Counted from the first letter of the stretch, positions 21,501 through 30,462 are shown. The stretch: 64,000 bases of DNA from Tritrichomonas musculus (GCA_039105265.1 JAPFFF010000015.1:1116001-1180000); one strand, 5' to 3'. A program made the numbers and translations. The notes: generated from the letters alone by a model not told the origin.

Positions 21501-23935
21501 TGGATTTCATTACATTCGAACTTCGTGTAAAACTTATTTTCTTCAATATTTCTTGATAATTTGTCAAATTTCCACTCTAATCCATCCATCATTAAAAGCA
21601 TTGTTACAAATGCTGATTCATTATTCACATGCTTTAAGCATCTTTTCATGTAGTTTTTGATATCATCTGAGTTTTGGCTTTTCGAATACAAATTACATAG
21701 ATAATTTGTAATTTTCATTTTATCATCATATTTAAAATTAATTTCCCAAAGTAAATCAATACCCAACAGTGATTCAGCTGATTTTGTAATTCTTTCAAAA
21801 TCATTAGAGCTATTAATTATTATACTATTTTTTGATAAATTTAAATTTGGAGATGATGGTAACGCTGCTGTAGATGGGACAATTTCAATGTTTTTTTTAT
21901 TAATTTCTTCAAATAATATAATTATGAAATCTATAGGAGGTGGATCAATTTCGCACATTTTTTTTAGTAGAAGCATGATTTTATCACAATCAAGAAGATA
22001 ATTGTTATTAATTTGCCTTTCTCCTTTATTATATTCATTTTTCCCATGATTTTTGGCTTTTTCTTTTTTAGATTTATTTAATTTATCATCCTCTTCTTCT
22101 GAATAATCATTCGAATCACTATGAAGTAATTCTATCGAATTTAAACTTTCATTTATATTAGTTTCTTTTTTCTTTTTCTGATTTTGAATATTAAATATTG
22201 ATTTGTAAAATAAAATTATCTCTTCTTGATTAGAAGTGATAAGAAGAGTTGTAATTCTTAACAATTCTTCGAATTCTTCATCAGTAAAAGATTCTTCTAA
22301 ATGAAGAATCATTTGTTGTAAAGGAGATAAAAATTTAAGTAATGTTTTATCTTGTATTTTTTTCATAATAATTAACAATTTGTGAAGGCTTTTATGAGCA
22401 ATTTCTGGTTTCATTGATTTACATGATGCCTTTAGTAATGCTAATGAATAATCATAATCAGGATCATTTTCTTCTTCCATTGTTTCAAAACATTGTTGTT
22501 GTAATTCTTCGCATGTACTATCATTTTCAGGCAAAAGGACGCACATCGTATCAATTAAAACAGATCTTTCCGATATATCCGATTCAATTTTTTTATAATA
22601 GACAATTAATGAATTATATAACTGAATTCTTCTTGAATCAGTTCCTTTGTTCGCAATTTTTTGAAAGAAAAAAAGAACTGCATTTGGGAATTTTTCTGAT
22701 TTTGTAAAAATTTTCCATAGTTTCTTCGTTAGTTTTTCATTAAAAATGTCCATTAGATCTTCGATGGCTTTGATAAAAACATTAATTGTTGTTTGATGCT
22801 GTTTTAATGTTAGTGACCAAAATTCTTGAAGATCATCTGATGTAATAAAATTATATTGAAGCATAATTTTAAAAACAATCAAAAACTCACTAATTAATGT
22901 ATGGTGAAGATCATGAAGCATAATTGGAATAACTTGTTCATCATCTAATATTTTACATAATTTAAGTTGATAATTGCTTTTCTCTTTCTCATTAATTTTT
23001 TTATTATAATCTTTATTATTATTATTATTATCTGCGGTTGAGCTGTTGCTGTGCTTTCTAGACTTTTTATTTTTCTCTAATGAATCAGGTTTTTCATTAT
23101 TGACAGATGAATTTAGTAACTGCATTCTAATTGTTGAAATACCATAATATTGTTTATTTAAAAAAGGTGATTTAGCAAATCTAATTGCAAGAATTAACAT
23201 TTCATGATTGAGATTTTCTAAATTTTCTGAATAAGATGGATCAGAAGATAAAATTTGTCTAATATAAATGAACGCTTGAGCAATTTCTTTTTCGTTAACT
23301 GATCTTATTTGATTATTTGGTAGTTTATGAATTTTATTTTGAAGTTTTAATGATGCAGTAGAGTAAAAATCTACTAAACTTTTTTCATTGAATAGATTTC
23401 GAAATGGATGAAAATTTGATATAAATAAAAGTAATTTAGGTAAATCAATATCTTCATGAGATTTTATAAATTCGGTTGCATCTTCGATCACTCCGCTTTT
23501 TACAAATGTTTGAACATTTTTGTCATAAAAATCTGATTCTTCATTTCCTGATTTTGATGTAAATCTATAAAATTGTGTTTTTGAATCAAATATTATCATT
23601 TTTGATGTTTTAATAAATTTATCTTCTTGTTTATTATTTATTAATTTCTTTGAATACAATGGAATCAATGCAGATAAAAATGAATTAAAAAGAGATCCTT
23701 TTTCTATGGGAGGATGCGAAGCTAAAATAAACAAGATTAATTTTGTACAAAACTCATCTAAGAATGAATGTGTGAACTCATCAATTGGCGGCAATAAATT
23801 TGATGTTGATAAAATGTCAGAAATATATTTTTTAAATTTACTTAGCATTTGCTTGGAAGGAGAAAATGATTTGATGGAATTGAATAAATCATCTTCCCAT
23901 TTCTCGAAAGGATGCTTTTCTTCATCATCAATCAT
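15554..23935 (-). CDS. Giant USP-family ubiquitin carboxyl-terminal hydrolase (USP9X/USP34-like)
   Basis: This 2793-residue protein should remove ubiquitin from substrates. The USP catalytic domain lies at about residues 1320-1750. The Cys box is GIKNLGATCYMNATIQALY with nucleophile Cys1331. The His box is HSGDAGSGHYFSFCG with His1648, followed by WYKFDDKTAE supplying the acidic residue. All the triad elements are present, so it is probably active. The long flanks are helical and ARM/HEAT-like, as in USP9X, USP24 and USP34, and carry acidic and Asn/Lys-rich linkers (around 285-320, 600-640, 1395-1440 and 1765-1830). A segment near 880-930 has a ubiquitin-like look. The ATG at 23933-23935 follows a TCATAG initiator-like motif by about 20 nt. 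Confidence 0.88.
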   Translation of the reverse strand: MIDDEEKHPFEKWEDDLFNSIKSFSPSKQMLSKFKKYISDILSTSNLLPPIDEFTHSFLDEFCTKLILFILASHPPIEKGSLFNSFLSALIPLYSKKLINNKQEDKFIKTSKMIIFDSKTQFYRFTSKSGNEESDFYDKNVQTFVKSGVIEDATEFIKSHEDIDLPKLLLFISNFHPFRNLFNEKSLVDFYSTASLKLQNKIHKLPNNQIRSVNEKEIAQAFIYIRQILSSDPSYSENLENLNHEMLILAIRFAKSPFLNKQYYGISTIRMQLLNSSVNNEKPDSLEKNKKSRKHSNSSTADNNNNNKDYNKKINEKEKSNYQLKLCKILDDEQVIPIMLHDLHHTLISEFLIVFKIMLQYNFITSDDLQEFWSLTLKQHQTTINVFIKAIEDLMDIFNEKLTKKLWKIFTKSEKFPNAVLFFFQKIANKGTDSRRIQLYNSLIVYYKKIESDISERSVLIDTMCVLLPENDSTCEELQQQCFETMEEENDPDYDYSLALLKASCKSMKPEIAHKSLHKLLIIMKKIQDKTLLKFLSPLQQMILHLEESFTDEEFEELLRITTLLITSNQEEIILFYKSIFNIQNQKKKKETNINESLNSIELLHSDSNDYSEEEDDKLNKSKKEKAKNHGKNEYNKGERQINNNYLLDCDKIMLLLKKMCEIDPPPIDFIIILFEEINKKNIEIVPSTAALPSSPNLNLSKNSIIINSSNDFERITKSAESLLGIDLLWEINFKYDDKMKITNYLCNLYSKSQNSDDIKNYMKRCLKHVNNESAFVTMLLMMDGLEWKFDKLSRNIEENKFYTKFECNEIHIIGYSSQKVRIPKLFQFEAFCERIAYLLELEPRDITIYVIEKTSNETEEQKKDVKIDFYIFNDNYNIDNSIDTKNAVLINHSNFSTLIKDDVTIGVTSSSKKNLSASFRASFCKEYSNSYFPSLYLSKPSHFSIIFEFVKNNKNNKLARIALDIVNRLPPSEKELEVIRSESEKKPNWKRLFSLKNNHWCIFLYRLNIIGCLLEKGGEWIDGFYMSGGSLWLSNILFTNALTYFSSDEDLELIMEVATLLLQKIENRNLKKKMITSLGNESAEKIVTLALDNKDSISLLLTLFDVIFEIADVLPTVFIHINSFIELFNLTIFHKNEKIRKSITKAVNLISPLKLAKPIIKQLPRANNQYCDEYFSIMNDIAQSYSSQMMKIMFDSLYAKYKMNVKANLIDQLSFVPPKEKFTHGFFKVLDQVVMINGNNITSANQRESFSFIVDNILFNNLKYYNPNQNIFNILSYFLNKDPKLAEIIIQKIFFEDFNNIDNYDDKVSIPLSHFTFVKHRGIKNLGATCYMNATIQALYNIHRFRQLILKKHSSREIARMKQHYQNEKEKEVDPKMNPRMDTDSNFYLEFDDYYENAKEEEEEESSNSNSNVHFPDWFKNFQLIFGELLLYPTDYIDISKFAKSWKWYDEPVNFHMQQDAAEFVQMLLNRLSDELPIVAELFQGEICNETVGTNIEYNSQCKEKFVIFPLEVSGNSSVEESFNAFLMPDVFEGNEQYEAEEIGKINAKRYHWLSKAPKILILQLKRFSFNVKTGKREKLNNEYTFPFVLNLKAIMKSSRIDKGINDDPLFEEEEEEVEVENTKINDDCLYDLVAVEMHSGDAGSGHYFSFCGPPCVSKKQAKKWYKFDDKTAEKIDVNIIQEIAKGGLVDVKCWNSQKKVTEKITVNSTQNAYLLYYQKRSKKTEELILKEKQKQMQKESQKESEKQEKQEDEEESNNDEKSANSNESTNSNSSNKIRRDVTFSSLVFNKTENDNESSSSEDDFCFESFHHKIDNEIVQSIADEVEELVKVSIIRNPDYSRFLMSIADTSKNLNFVYNFLMNSLKNTKDKDEVTTIFTKLKEIMNPEISVRFLNEKTFIYNDYLVRNESREIRKICSDAVISAVIQSDNRFDTYLQFIENYLPKSISNWSHFDEFALPLVYIIEKKGDHIDKKKWTRILVDFLNTSLKNANNLQIYLSIKLDSIYRCLILLFSDSNLRKEFESIVFNMKFLRPLFMSRRNSKGLASLLRDFFSSSSKELNDSKKEQLFSMINKFVSEEEEEMNVICGVFSASLFFNKSNNTNGNDSVVSKTVKEIDVQNRSENDEEEELSSIDDLSILSLFDTDVNIDNNDSYSNEVIENILSILRSATNEENKQFLCELILRIPYIQIRLIPFLTNSTYFWIIHWLFNVDMKIRSSCCELLYKVFNEFPRLTFYDDNNKEEEEEDTEKVIHSHKKNYHIYAKQSLKQIAISMYSFTKKFVEYSISRLKNSYRLHCNGVDTFRMLPYRNFYELLRWSIVRTDSASIILRRPKLLVNGMVKFKKVEKVNSDLCFATLRFIHSVIGIKHSKKFFKKRRFARKFVKVFSNATFDSINRYTSIETVSMIITLLPHLYSKYLFDTRFFRNSLEYCFSSISVTAPQLENYIIANAKLKSFAPYFWSDTVFNRNYKDSNYYLSLTTNLLTMKQKLSNLFFDLGRPKQIMKNLVAISSSSSNLINSNEAKNKSRKSTDRSNSGYFSFLHQKNKNNKENLNENKSTSKNESNKKLNDFVQSNENENKNFIEFSSVSAKQIEVLVAFLRAYQQYGKKPRSLMKLMIGLRSEIERMLDISLINNGNNVRTNVLLAIYKVLMQLFIMGSEFEQIVLNYVRNGLLGNAREDVWSGAIELIRFLCVILNANQKESTAYNLALNELLSLKKPYNFRIIIELCDIITTPLFLYEPPVDGIVEFLNEIRIAGEMPNPMPKEIKKLILTLRDKEAKGISKLVELVEAEN

Positions 23936-23954
23936 TTTAATAAAAAAACTTTTT

Positions 23955-23960
23955 CTATGA
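23955..23960 (-). promoter_or_regulatory. Inr-like TCATAG upstream of the ubiquitin hydrolase
   Basis: Minus-strand TCATAG, about 20 nt before the ATG, fits the TCA(C/T)(A/T) initiator that marks transcription starts in trichomonads. It supports the chosen start. Confidence 0.45.
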
Positions 23961-24034
23961 TTTTATTCAAAAAATTGAATTCATAAAAATAAATAAATAA
24001 AAAAATTTTTATGGTACCAAAGATAATGTATTAT

Positions 24035-25231
24035 TTAATGCCTTTTCCAATTGAATATAGTTTTTCGATTATTGATTTTTGGAATCTTACTTTTTGACTT
24101 TGCAAAATCATATGAATCACTTGATACAGTTCCTTTAAGAAGCAATTTTTTGCCATCAAGATCGACAATATGCTTCATTGATTTTGCAAAATCCAAATTT
24201 GATTCAGGCTCATCTTTATCAATTCGAGCTTGATATTCATGAAGTTGATCTAAATCTGTTTTGACACCGTATTCTTCAAGAGCATATTTATCATCTTTTA
24301 GTTTTTCAGTGATTTGATCGAAAGTAAGTCTTTCTGTAGGAAGTTGCTTCCAGCAATCTTGAATTAATTCCCAGTAAACATCAGGGCATTCTTCAGGCTT
24401 TTTTGGCCTAAGCCCACGCCCAATTTTCATCATATATTGTTGTGATGACCTAATTTGTTTACCATCAGCAAATGAAATGTTATTTGTAAACATCTTATAT
24501 AAAAGAAACGCATATGCATAAACATCGACTGGCACACCATATGTTTCATCACCATCCATGAAAATTTCTGGTGCCATAATATATGGTGTTCCAATTGCCA
24601 TTGTCATATCGATATTGTCTTGAATAACTTTAGCAAGTCCAAAGTCAGCTATTCTTGGTTCTAAATTATCGTCCAAGAAAACATTCTCGAGTTTTAAGTC
24701 TCTGTGGATAACGTTATTTTTATGAACCCTTTTCATGGTGGCTGCAACTCCAAATATAACCTTACTTCGAATTGTTGGATTGATCTTTTCATTGCATTTT
24801 TTAGTTTTTAGGTAGTCACCCACTATCGTGTCAAGGCTGCCGTTCTTCATTAATTCTGTAACGATAATTGCACCAGCAAGATCAACTTCAGTTTTCCTAC
24901 CCTTATCTGTAACGGTCATTGTAAGATTTACCTTTTTGGCTTTTTTCTCTTCTATTTGCTCTTTTGTCAAAGGAAAACGGAATCCAATAAGTTTAACAAT
25001 GCCTGGCAAATTTAGAAGGCGCGGAACACTTATTTCACGAAGGATATTAGCTTGTTCTTTCTGCTTTTTTAAGTTGGCGGTTTGTAAGATAACTTTTAAA
25101 GCAGTTTCTTTTCCTGTTTTCTTTTCAATGGCTCTGAAAACGACTCCGAAACCACCCTTACCGATTTGATTTTTGATTTCGTAATCTTCTAATTCAACAA
25201 GAGCATCATTTATAATAATATCTCTTGACAT
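24035..25231 (-). CDS. Ser/Thr protein kinase (TKL-like), apparently active
   Basis: A 398-residue kinase with all hallmark residues: glycine loop GKGGFG (24-29), VAIK-type lysine Lys46 (TALKVI), HRDLKLEN with catalytic Asp178 and Asn183, DFG (196-198), and the activation-segment end GTPYIMAPE (214-222). The domain fills about residues 15-320. An insertion of charged residues (about 90-118) lies between the early beta strands. The C-terminal tail (about 320-398) is basic and low in predicted structure. The substrate is unknown; the architecture resembles the many TKL-type kinases of trichomonads. It is transcribed divergently from HSP90, with an Inr-like TCATTAT at 25243-25249. Confidence 0.85.
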   Translation of the reverse strand: MSRDIIINDALVELEDYEIKNQIGKGGFGVVFRAIEKKTGKETALKVILQTANLKKQKEQANILREISVPRLLNLPGIVKLIGFRFPLTKEQIEEKKAKKVNLTMTVTDKGRKTEVDLAGAIIVTELMKNGSLDTIVGDYLKTKKCNEKINPTIRSKVIFGVAATMKRVHKNNVIHRDLKLENVFLDDNLEPRIADFGLAKVIQDNIDMTMAIGTPYIMAPEIFMDGDETYGVPVDVYAYAFLLYKMFTNNISFADGKQIRSSQQYMMKIGRGLRPKKPEECPDVYWELIQDCWKQLPTERLTFDQITEKLKDDKYALEEYGVKTDLDQLHEYQARIDKDEPESNLDFAKSMKHIVDLDGKKLLLKGTVSSDSYDFAKSKSKIPKINNRKTIFNWKRH

Positions 25232-25242
25232 TTTGAAAATTT

Positions 25243-25249
25243 ATAATGA
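25243..25249 (-). promoter_or_regulatory. Inr-like TCATTAT upstream of the kinase
   Basis: Minus-strand TCATTAT lies about 12-18 nt before the ATG at 25229-25231 and matches the trichomonad initiator consensus. Confidence 0.5.
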
Positions 25250-25396
25250 CAAACTTTTCAATTAAAAAATTGAGAAAACATTAAAAACCAAATTTACGAA
25301 TCGTAAATTACGATTAAAATGTAATTAAAATGAAAAAAGAATTAACAAAGTGATTTTTTAATGCAAATAGTATTTGTCTTAATAAAAATCGTTAAT

Positions 25397-25446
25397 AACC
25401 AATATTCTATATTAAAAAGTTGAAAGGTTAGTTAACAATATTGGTT
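25397..25446. repeat. 10-bp inverted repeat AACCAATATT/AATATTGGTT
   Basis: Perfect arms at 25397-25406 and 25437-25446 with a 30-nt spacer that contains GTTAGTTAAC. It lies within the divergent promoter region and is a candidate paired binding site. Confidence 0.6.
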
Positions 25447-25886
25447 TTCATATAGTACAATGCTTATATTCATTTTTACTCAAACGATCTGAAACAACCG
25501 TCGACCATTTCACTAAATCTGATTATAAAATAAAAAGATATTTCAATATGCTATGCGCTTTTTCCAATAAAACCGATTTATTTTTAGTAACGATCAAAAA
25601 TCCGTTATAACTTGTAGCACCCTATAAATATACTATATATTTTGATTGTTTTTAAACGAATTTTCAATAGTATTTAGGATTAAGTATTCTTGATTTTTTG
25701 TTGAATAAAGATATTTCCGAATGATTTCGGTGAATAAGCAATATTAACTCAGAAAGTGTTAGGAATAATTTCAAAAGTAAGATTATTGGCATAAAACATG
25801 ATTAAACTCTCTTATTGTTAATTATAATTTTGAGAATGTAAATATTCTTATAATATCAAAAAGTTAATTATCAATTTTTAAATAAT

Positions 25887-25939
25887 AGAATTCTTTATTC
25901 CTAATTATACTTTTTATTGGTTTAGGAATAAAGAATTCT
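25887..25939. repeat. 18-bp perfect inverted repeat upstream of HSP90
   Basis: Arms AGAATTCTTTATTCCTAA (25887-25904) and TTAGGAATAAAGAATTCT (25922-25939) flank a 17-nt loop. The arms contain GAATTC, which includes abutting GAA/TTC units. It could extrude a cruciform, bind dimeric regulators or be a small-element relic. Confidence 0.7.
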
Positions 25940-26275
25940 TTATATTATCAAAAAAAAATTCCAATTTTATCAATAAGAATTATTAAAAAAAATAATGAAA
26001 AAGAGGAAATTTTACAAAGAACGCAATCAAATGATAAAAAAGTTTGTCGAGTTTATAATATTGTTTCCAGAACATGATAGAAATTTTCCTCAACGATATT
26101 TTCAATGTAAGGGCGTGCTATTCAATAAAATTAAATGTTTGGACAAAAAAGAACACAAATCCATCTGAAAATATGATAATTCAAATTGAAAACTTTTTCA
26201 TAAAAAATACTGAAATTTAAATGTTCGGATAAAGAAAATTAAGACAGCATGAAAAATTAGAAAAAAAGAGGAAAA

Positions 26276-26285
26276 TCATTTCACT
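26276..26285 (+). promoter_or_regulatory. Tandem Inr-like motifs TCATT/TCACT for HSP90
   Basis: TCATTTCACT places two initiator matches directly in tandem, 9-16 nt before the ATG at 26294, the short spacing typical of trichomonad 5' leaders. Confidence 0.55.
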
Positions 26286-26293
26286 TTTATTTA

Positions 26294-28438
26294 ATGAGTG
26301 GAACAGAAGTTGAAAACTTTGAATTTCAAGCCGAAATTAACCAATTGATGAGCCTTATTATCAATGCCTTCTATACCAACAAAGAAATTTTCCTTCGAGA
26401 ACTTATTTCAAACGCTTCGGATGCATGCGACAAGATCCGTTATGAATCACTTAAAAATCCCGAACGCTTAGGAAATCAGAAGGAACTTTGGATCAGAATC
26501 AAGCCAGATAAAGAAAACCGTGTACTTTCAATCATTGACTCAGGTATTGGCATGACAAAATCGCACTTGATTAACAACCTTGGTACAATTGCACGTTCAG
26601 GTACAAGACAATTCATGCAAGCAATTGAAGAAGGAGCGGATTTATCACTTATTGGACAATTCGGTGTTGGTTTCTTCTCCGCTTTCCTTGTTGCCGATAA
26701 GGTTGTTGTTACCTCCCACCACCCAGATGACGATCAATATGTTTGGGAGTCAGAAGCAGGACAAAACTTCACAATTCGTCGTGATACCGAAGGAGAAGAC
26801 CTCATTCGTGGAACTAAGATCGACTTATATTTGAAAGAAGACTGTGTTGAATTCCTCGAAGAAAAGAAGCTCAAGGACTTAATTAAGAAGCACTCCGAAT
26901 TCATTGGCTATCCAATCTACCTTTATGAAGAAAAGACAAAAGAAGAAGAAGTTACAGACGATGAAGATGACGAAAAGAAAGATGAAGAAAAGAAAGAAGA
27001 TGAAGATAAAATCGAGGAAGTTAAAGATGAAGACGAAGAAAAGAAAGACAAGAAGAAGAAGAAAATTACAAGAATCGAACACGAATGGGAAGTTATCAAC
27101 AAGAACAAGCCACTTTGGCTTCGTAATACATCCGAAATCACTGAAGACGAATATGCCGAATTTTACAAGTCAATCAGCAACGATTGGGAAAAGCACCTTG
27201 CAGTCAAACACTTCCACACAGAAGGAGATGTTAACTTCACTGTTCTCCTCTTTGTCCCACGACGTGCACCATATGATCTCTTCGAACCAAAGAAGAAGTT
27301 GAACAACATCAAATTATACGTTCGCCGTGTCTTTGTCATGGACAACTGTGAAGATCTCATTCCAGACTGGCTCAACTTCCTCCGCGGTATCGTCGACTCA
27401 GATGATCTTCCACTTAACATTTCCCGTGAAACACTTCAACAGAACCGTATCATCAAGCTCATTAAGAAGAACATCATCAAGCGTTCCATTGAACTCTTCA
27501 ATGAAATTGCGGAAAAGAAAGATGATTTCAAGATTTTCTACGAACAATTCTCAAAGAACATCAAACTCGGAATTCACGAAGACTCAACAAACAGACCAAA
27601 ACTCGCCAAGCTTCTCCGTTTCAACTCAACCCAGTCGCCAGAAGATCTTACCTCGCTCGATGAATACGTTGAAAGGATGAAGGAAGGCCAAAAGGGAATC
27701 TACTGGATCTCGGGCGAAAGCAAAGAAGCCGTCATGAACTCGCCAATGCTCGAATACTTCCGCCAGAAGGGAATCGAAGTCCTCTTCCTCGTTGACCCGA
27801 TTGACGAATACTGCTTCCAGCAGTTGAAGGACTACTCAGACCACAAGCTCCTCTGCATCACCAAAGAAAACTGCGAAATTGACGAAACAGAAGAAGAAAA
27901 GAAAGAATTCGAAGAGCTCAAGGCCAAGTACGAGCCGGCCTGCAAGAAGATCAAGGACATCATTGGGTCAGACTGCGAAAAAGTTGTCGTTTCGAAGAGG
28001 CTCGTTGTCACGCCTTGCGTCATCGTCACCGGCGAATACGGATGGACAGCAAACTTCCAGCGTTTGATGAACGCGCAGGCGCTCCGCGACACAACAATGT
28101 CGTCCTACATGCAGCCAAAGAAGACGCTCGAATTGAACTGCAAGCATCCAGTCGTCGCCAAGCTCGCAAACCAACTCGAAACTGACGAAAGCGACAAAGC
28201 AGTCAAGGACATGCTCTCGCTCCTTTGGGACACGGCTTTGCTGTCCTCTGGATTCAACCTCGCAAATCCGGCTGGATTCGCTGGTCGCATCAACAGGATG
28301 GTTGCCGCCGCTCTCGATGTCGCTGACCAACTCGAAGAACTTCCTCCAATCGTAGAGCCATCTACAGAAGCAAAGGAAGGAGACGCAAGCGCTTCAGCTG
28401 ATACTGCTGATCTTGAGAAATTTGATGATGTTGATTAA
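26294..28438 (+). CDS. HSP90: Heat shock protein 90, cytosolic type
   Basis: A 714-residue ATP-dependent chaperone dimer that matures kinases and other clients. The N-terminal ATPase domain shows [20 protein letters not shown] (ATP-site Glu and Asn), [14 protein letters not shown] and [14 protein letters not shown] Glu/Lys/Asp-rich charged linker follows at about residues 215-260. The middle domain has the RELISxx-matching [13 protein letters not shown] with the catalytic-loop Arg. The C-terminal dimerisation domain ends near residue 680. There is no signal peptide or ER retention tail. The protein ends EKFDDVD, a variant of the MEEVD tail used to bind TPR cochaperones. The 3' half is clearly richer in G/C at third codon positions than the 5' part. 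Confidence 0.97.
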   Translation: MSGTEVENFEFQAEINQLMSLIINAFYTNKEIFLRELISNASDACDKIRYESLKNPERLGNQKELWIRIKPDKENRVLSIIDSGIGMTKSHLINNLGTIARSGTRQFMQAIEEGADLSLIGQFGVGFFSAFLVADKVVVTSHHPDDDQYVWESEAGQNFTIRRDTEGEDLIRGTKIDLYLKEDCVEFLEEKKLKDLIKKHSEFIGYPIYLYEEKTKEEEVTDDEDDEKKDEEKKEDEDKIEEVKDEDEEKKDKKKKKITRIEHEWEVINKNKPLWLRNTSEITEDEYAEFYKSISNDWEKHLAVKHFHTEGDVNFTVLLFVPRRAPYDLFEPKKKLNNIKLYVRRVFVMDNCEDLIPDWLNFLRGIVDSDDLPLNISRETLQQNRIIKLIKKNIIKRSIELFNEIAEKKDDFKIFYEQFSKNIKLGIHEDSTNRPKLAKLLRFNSTQSPEDLTSLDEYVERMKEGQKGIYWISGESKEAVMNSPMLEYFRQKGIEVLFLVDPIDEYCFQQLKDYSDHKLLCITKENCEIDETEEEKKEFEELKAKYEPACKKIKDIIGSDCEKVVVSKRLVVTPCVIVTGEYGWTANFQRLMNAQALRDTTMSSYMQPKKTLELNCKHPVVAKLANQLETDESDKAVKDMLSLLWDTALLSSGFNLANPAGFAGRINRMVAAALDVADQLEELPPIVEPSTEAKEGDASASADTADLEKFDDVD

Positions 28439-28759
28439 GTTTTGAGGAATGTTAAAAATTAATAAAAGATAACTCTATTTTTAAATTACTTTTTTATTAT
28501 TTTTAAACTTTTTTTATTAAAATTTTTTTATTTGTGTATTTACAAATAAATTATCAATAGCTCAAAAAAGATATGCCCAATTTTTTTAAGATTATTTTTA
28601 TATTTAGGTTCATAAAACCTAATGTTTCCAATTTATTTGCTAATGTTGTAATATTTGTTTGTAAAACATTTCCGAATAATTTACAAACTTGTTTTTCAAA
28701 ATAATGAAATTGACCTTTTTCATGATTTTGGGGTTCTAAATTATTTTTTGCTTTCGTTT
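28439..28759. other. Convergent gap, A+T-rich
   Basis: Short T-rich 3' flanks of HSP90 and of the helical-repeat gene. Nothing else is seen. Confidence 0.6.
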
Positions 28760-30283
28760 TTATTCATTTGTATTCTGTTGTTCGTTTAATATAAAAAGTG
28801 AATTTAAGGCAGATTGGGCTATTCTTTCAACAGATGACTGTTTGCATTCATCTAAACACTCATGAACCCATGAATATGTATCTTCATTTTTAATCTTTAA
28901 AATAATATCGGTATTGCCGAATTTGCTTAAATTTGTTAAAAATGTCAAAATTGCATCAAGTCCTTCAATTATCCAGGCTGGTTCATCAGATATTAATAAA
29001 TCTTCTAAGAATAAGAAGCTCTTATCAAAAACAAAAAGCGCCAATTTTTGATCTTCTGCTCTTAATAACGAAGCCAATAATAATCGGCAAGAAATACCAA
29101 CAAAATAGCTGATTTTTGGATTATCAATCAGATTTAAGATAGTTTGAAAAATGTATGATTGGCATATTATCGAAGGAATAGAAGCATCGTTTAAACTAAT
29201 TTGAAGTATTGAATTTAAAACCATTTCTAAATGTTTTGGCTTGATAACTTCTGGATTCAAAAGTTTAACGATAATCGTATTACAGAAATCAACCGTGACA
29301 ATTTGAACAGTTAATTGGCCTGATTTGAAGTCAGATGAATTTTCTTTATAAAAGCATAAGATATGGCTTAATAGAACAAATGATTTGATTTGTGCTTTAA
29401 TATCATATGTTTGATTTTGAGATGTTAAAACCATAAGGACTGAATGAAGTAGATTGGGGCATTCTTTTCCATCACTATTTTTGGGAATTTTATAAAAGAC
29501 ATTAAATAAAGAGTTATATAAGTATGAAAATCTTGTGCATCGATTAAAGGTATCGCAGCAAATTTTCGTGTACCTGGGATCTAAAAAATAAGTCATCAAA
29601 ATTGGAGTAATAAATGATGCAACATCGCCAATTGGGTTAGTGCTCATCATGGTATCTGTCAAGCAGAGAAGCTCATGAATAACTGGTTCAGAAAAATTGC
29701 ATTCATGGATCAGATAATAAAATCTTTCTTTGTATCCATCCCTGAAAAACAATTCATTAAACGAAAAAAAATGAATACCAAACCTTAAAGAATGTATTAC
29801 CCTATGAAAAAGATCTTCTTTTTCTTTTTTTTCTGAAGGATCGTTGGTGTTAAAAGTTATCTCATAATAATAATTGCATGCATGATTAAAATAACTCGAA
29901 TTATAAACAATTAAAGCGTTTTCTTCAGATGATACATATATCAGCCTGAATATATCATGAATTATACATGAAATATGATTACTAAAAGGTGGTGAGAGGT
30001 AGTGCATTAAAATGTCGCAAAAAAAATTTTCATCAATAAAAAAAGTAGGGATAAATTCTAAAGTTGACATTTTTTGAAACAACTCTGTTATTAGTTTATC
30101 TGCAGAAATTATATTTTCGGGATTTATTGTCTGGATTGGCTTCAATTGATTAAGAATTTCATTAACTTCTTGAGATATTATGATATATGTACTACTGTTT
30201 TGATAGTTATTTGAAAATGCTTTTTCCATTTCGTCTTTTTGCCTTTGTTTTTGTATTTCATTAACATTTATTGAAAAATTCAT
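28760..30283 (-). CDS. Hypothetical helical-repeat (ARM-like) protein
   Basis: A 507-residue protein starting at an ATG at 30281-30283. It is almost entirely alpha-helical, in hairpins of about 40 residues with regularly spaced Leu/Ile, giving an ARM/HEAT-type solenoid look (for example LNSILQISLNDASIPSIICQ and CRLLLASLLRAEDQ). No signal peptide, membrane segment, catalytic motif or low-complexity tail is seen. Trichomonads carry many such ARM-like proteins of unknown function, and I cannot name a specific relative. It lies 179 bp downstream of the CARMIL-like gene on the same strand; with monocistronic transcription this spacing says little about a shared role. Confidence 0.7.
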   Translation of the reverse strand: MNFSINVNEIQKQRQKDEMEKAFSNNYQNSSTYIIISQEVNEILNQLKPIQTINPENIISADKLITELFQKMSTLEFIPTFFIDENFFCDILMHYLSPPFSNHISCIIHDIFRLIYVSSEENALIVYNSSYFNHACNYYYEITFNTNDPSEKKEKEDLFHRVIHSLRFGIHFFSFNELFFRDGYKERFYYLIHECNFSEPVIHELLCLTDTMMSTNPIGDVASFITPILMTYFLDPRYTKICCDTFNRCTRFSYLYNSLFNVFYKIPKNSDGKECPNLLHSVLMVLTSQNQTYDIKAQIKSFVLLSHILCFYKENSSDFKSGQLTVQIVTVDFCNTIIVKLLNPEVIKPKHLEMVLNSILQISLNDASIPSIICQSYIFQTILNLIDNPKISYFVGISCRLLLASLLRAEDQKLALFVFDKSFLFLEDLLISDEPAWIIEGLDAILTFLTNLSKFGNTDIILKIKNEDTYSWVHECLDECKQSSVERIAQSALNSLFILNEQQNTNE

Positions 30284-30462
30284 TTTTCAGAGTTTGAGAT
30301 GATATATGGCTGCATCAAAATGAAACCTCAGCATAATAGCAATTCTCAATAATATTAAGTCAATATAATTGAAGACTCTTTATAAGCAACAATAATATTA
30401 ATTTAAAAGGTTTAAATAAAAAAATAAAATAAAAATATTACTATTGAAAAAATATTTTAACA

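Larger units (their letters stand above)
25250..26275. promoter_or_regulatory. Divergent intergenic region between the kinase and HSP90
   Basis: About 1 kb holding both promoters. No gene is seen. It contains two perfect inverted repeats (25397-25446 and 25887-25939), a TTACGAATCGTAA near-palindrome near 25295, a TAACGATC string near 25588 resembling trichomonad Myb-recognition elements, and a TTCCAGAA site at 26065-26072 resembling a two-unit heat-shock element. None of these is proven to be functional. Confidence 0.4.

Noticed and set aside
26879..28330. Several frames inside HSP90, including long minus-strand ones
   Set aside because: Overlap a clearly conserved gene; Ser/Phe-rich or Lys-rich antisense and out-of-frame echoes.
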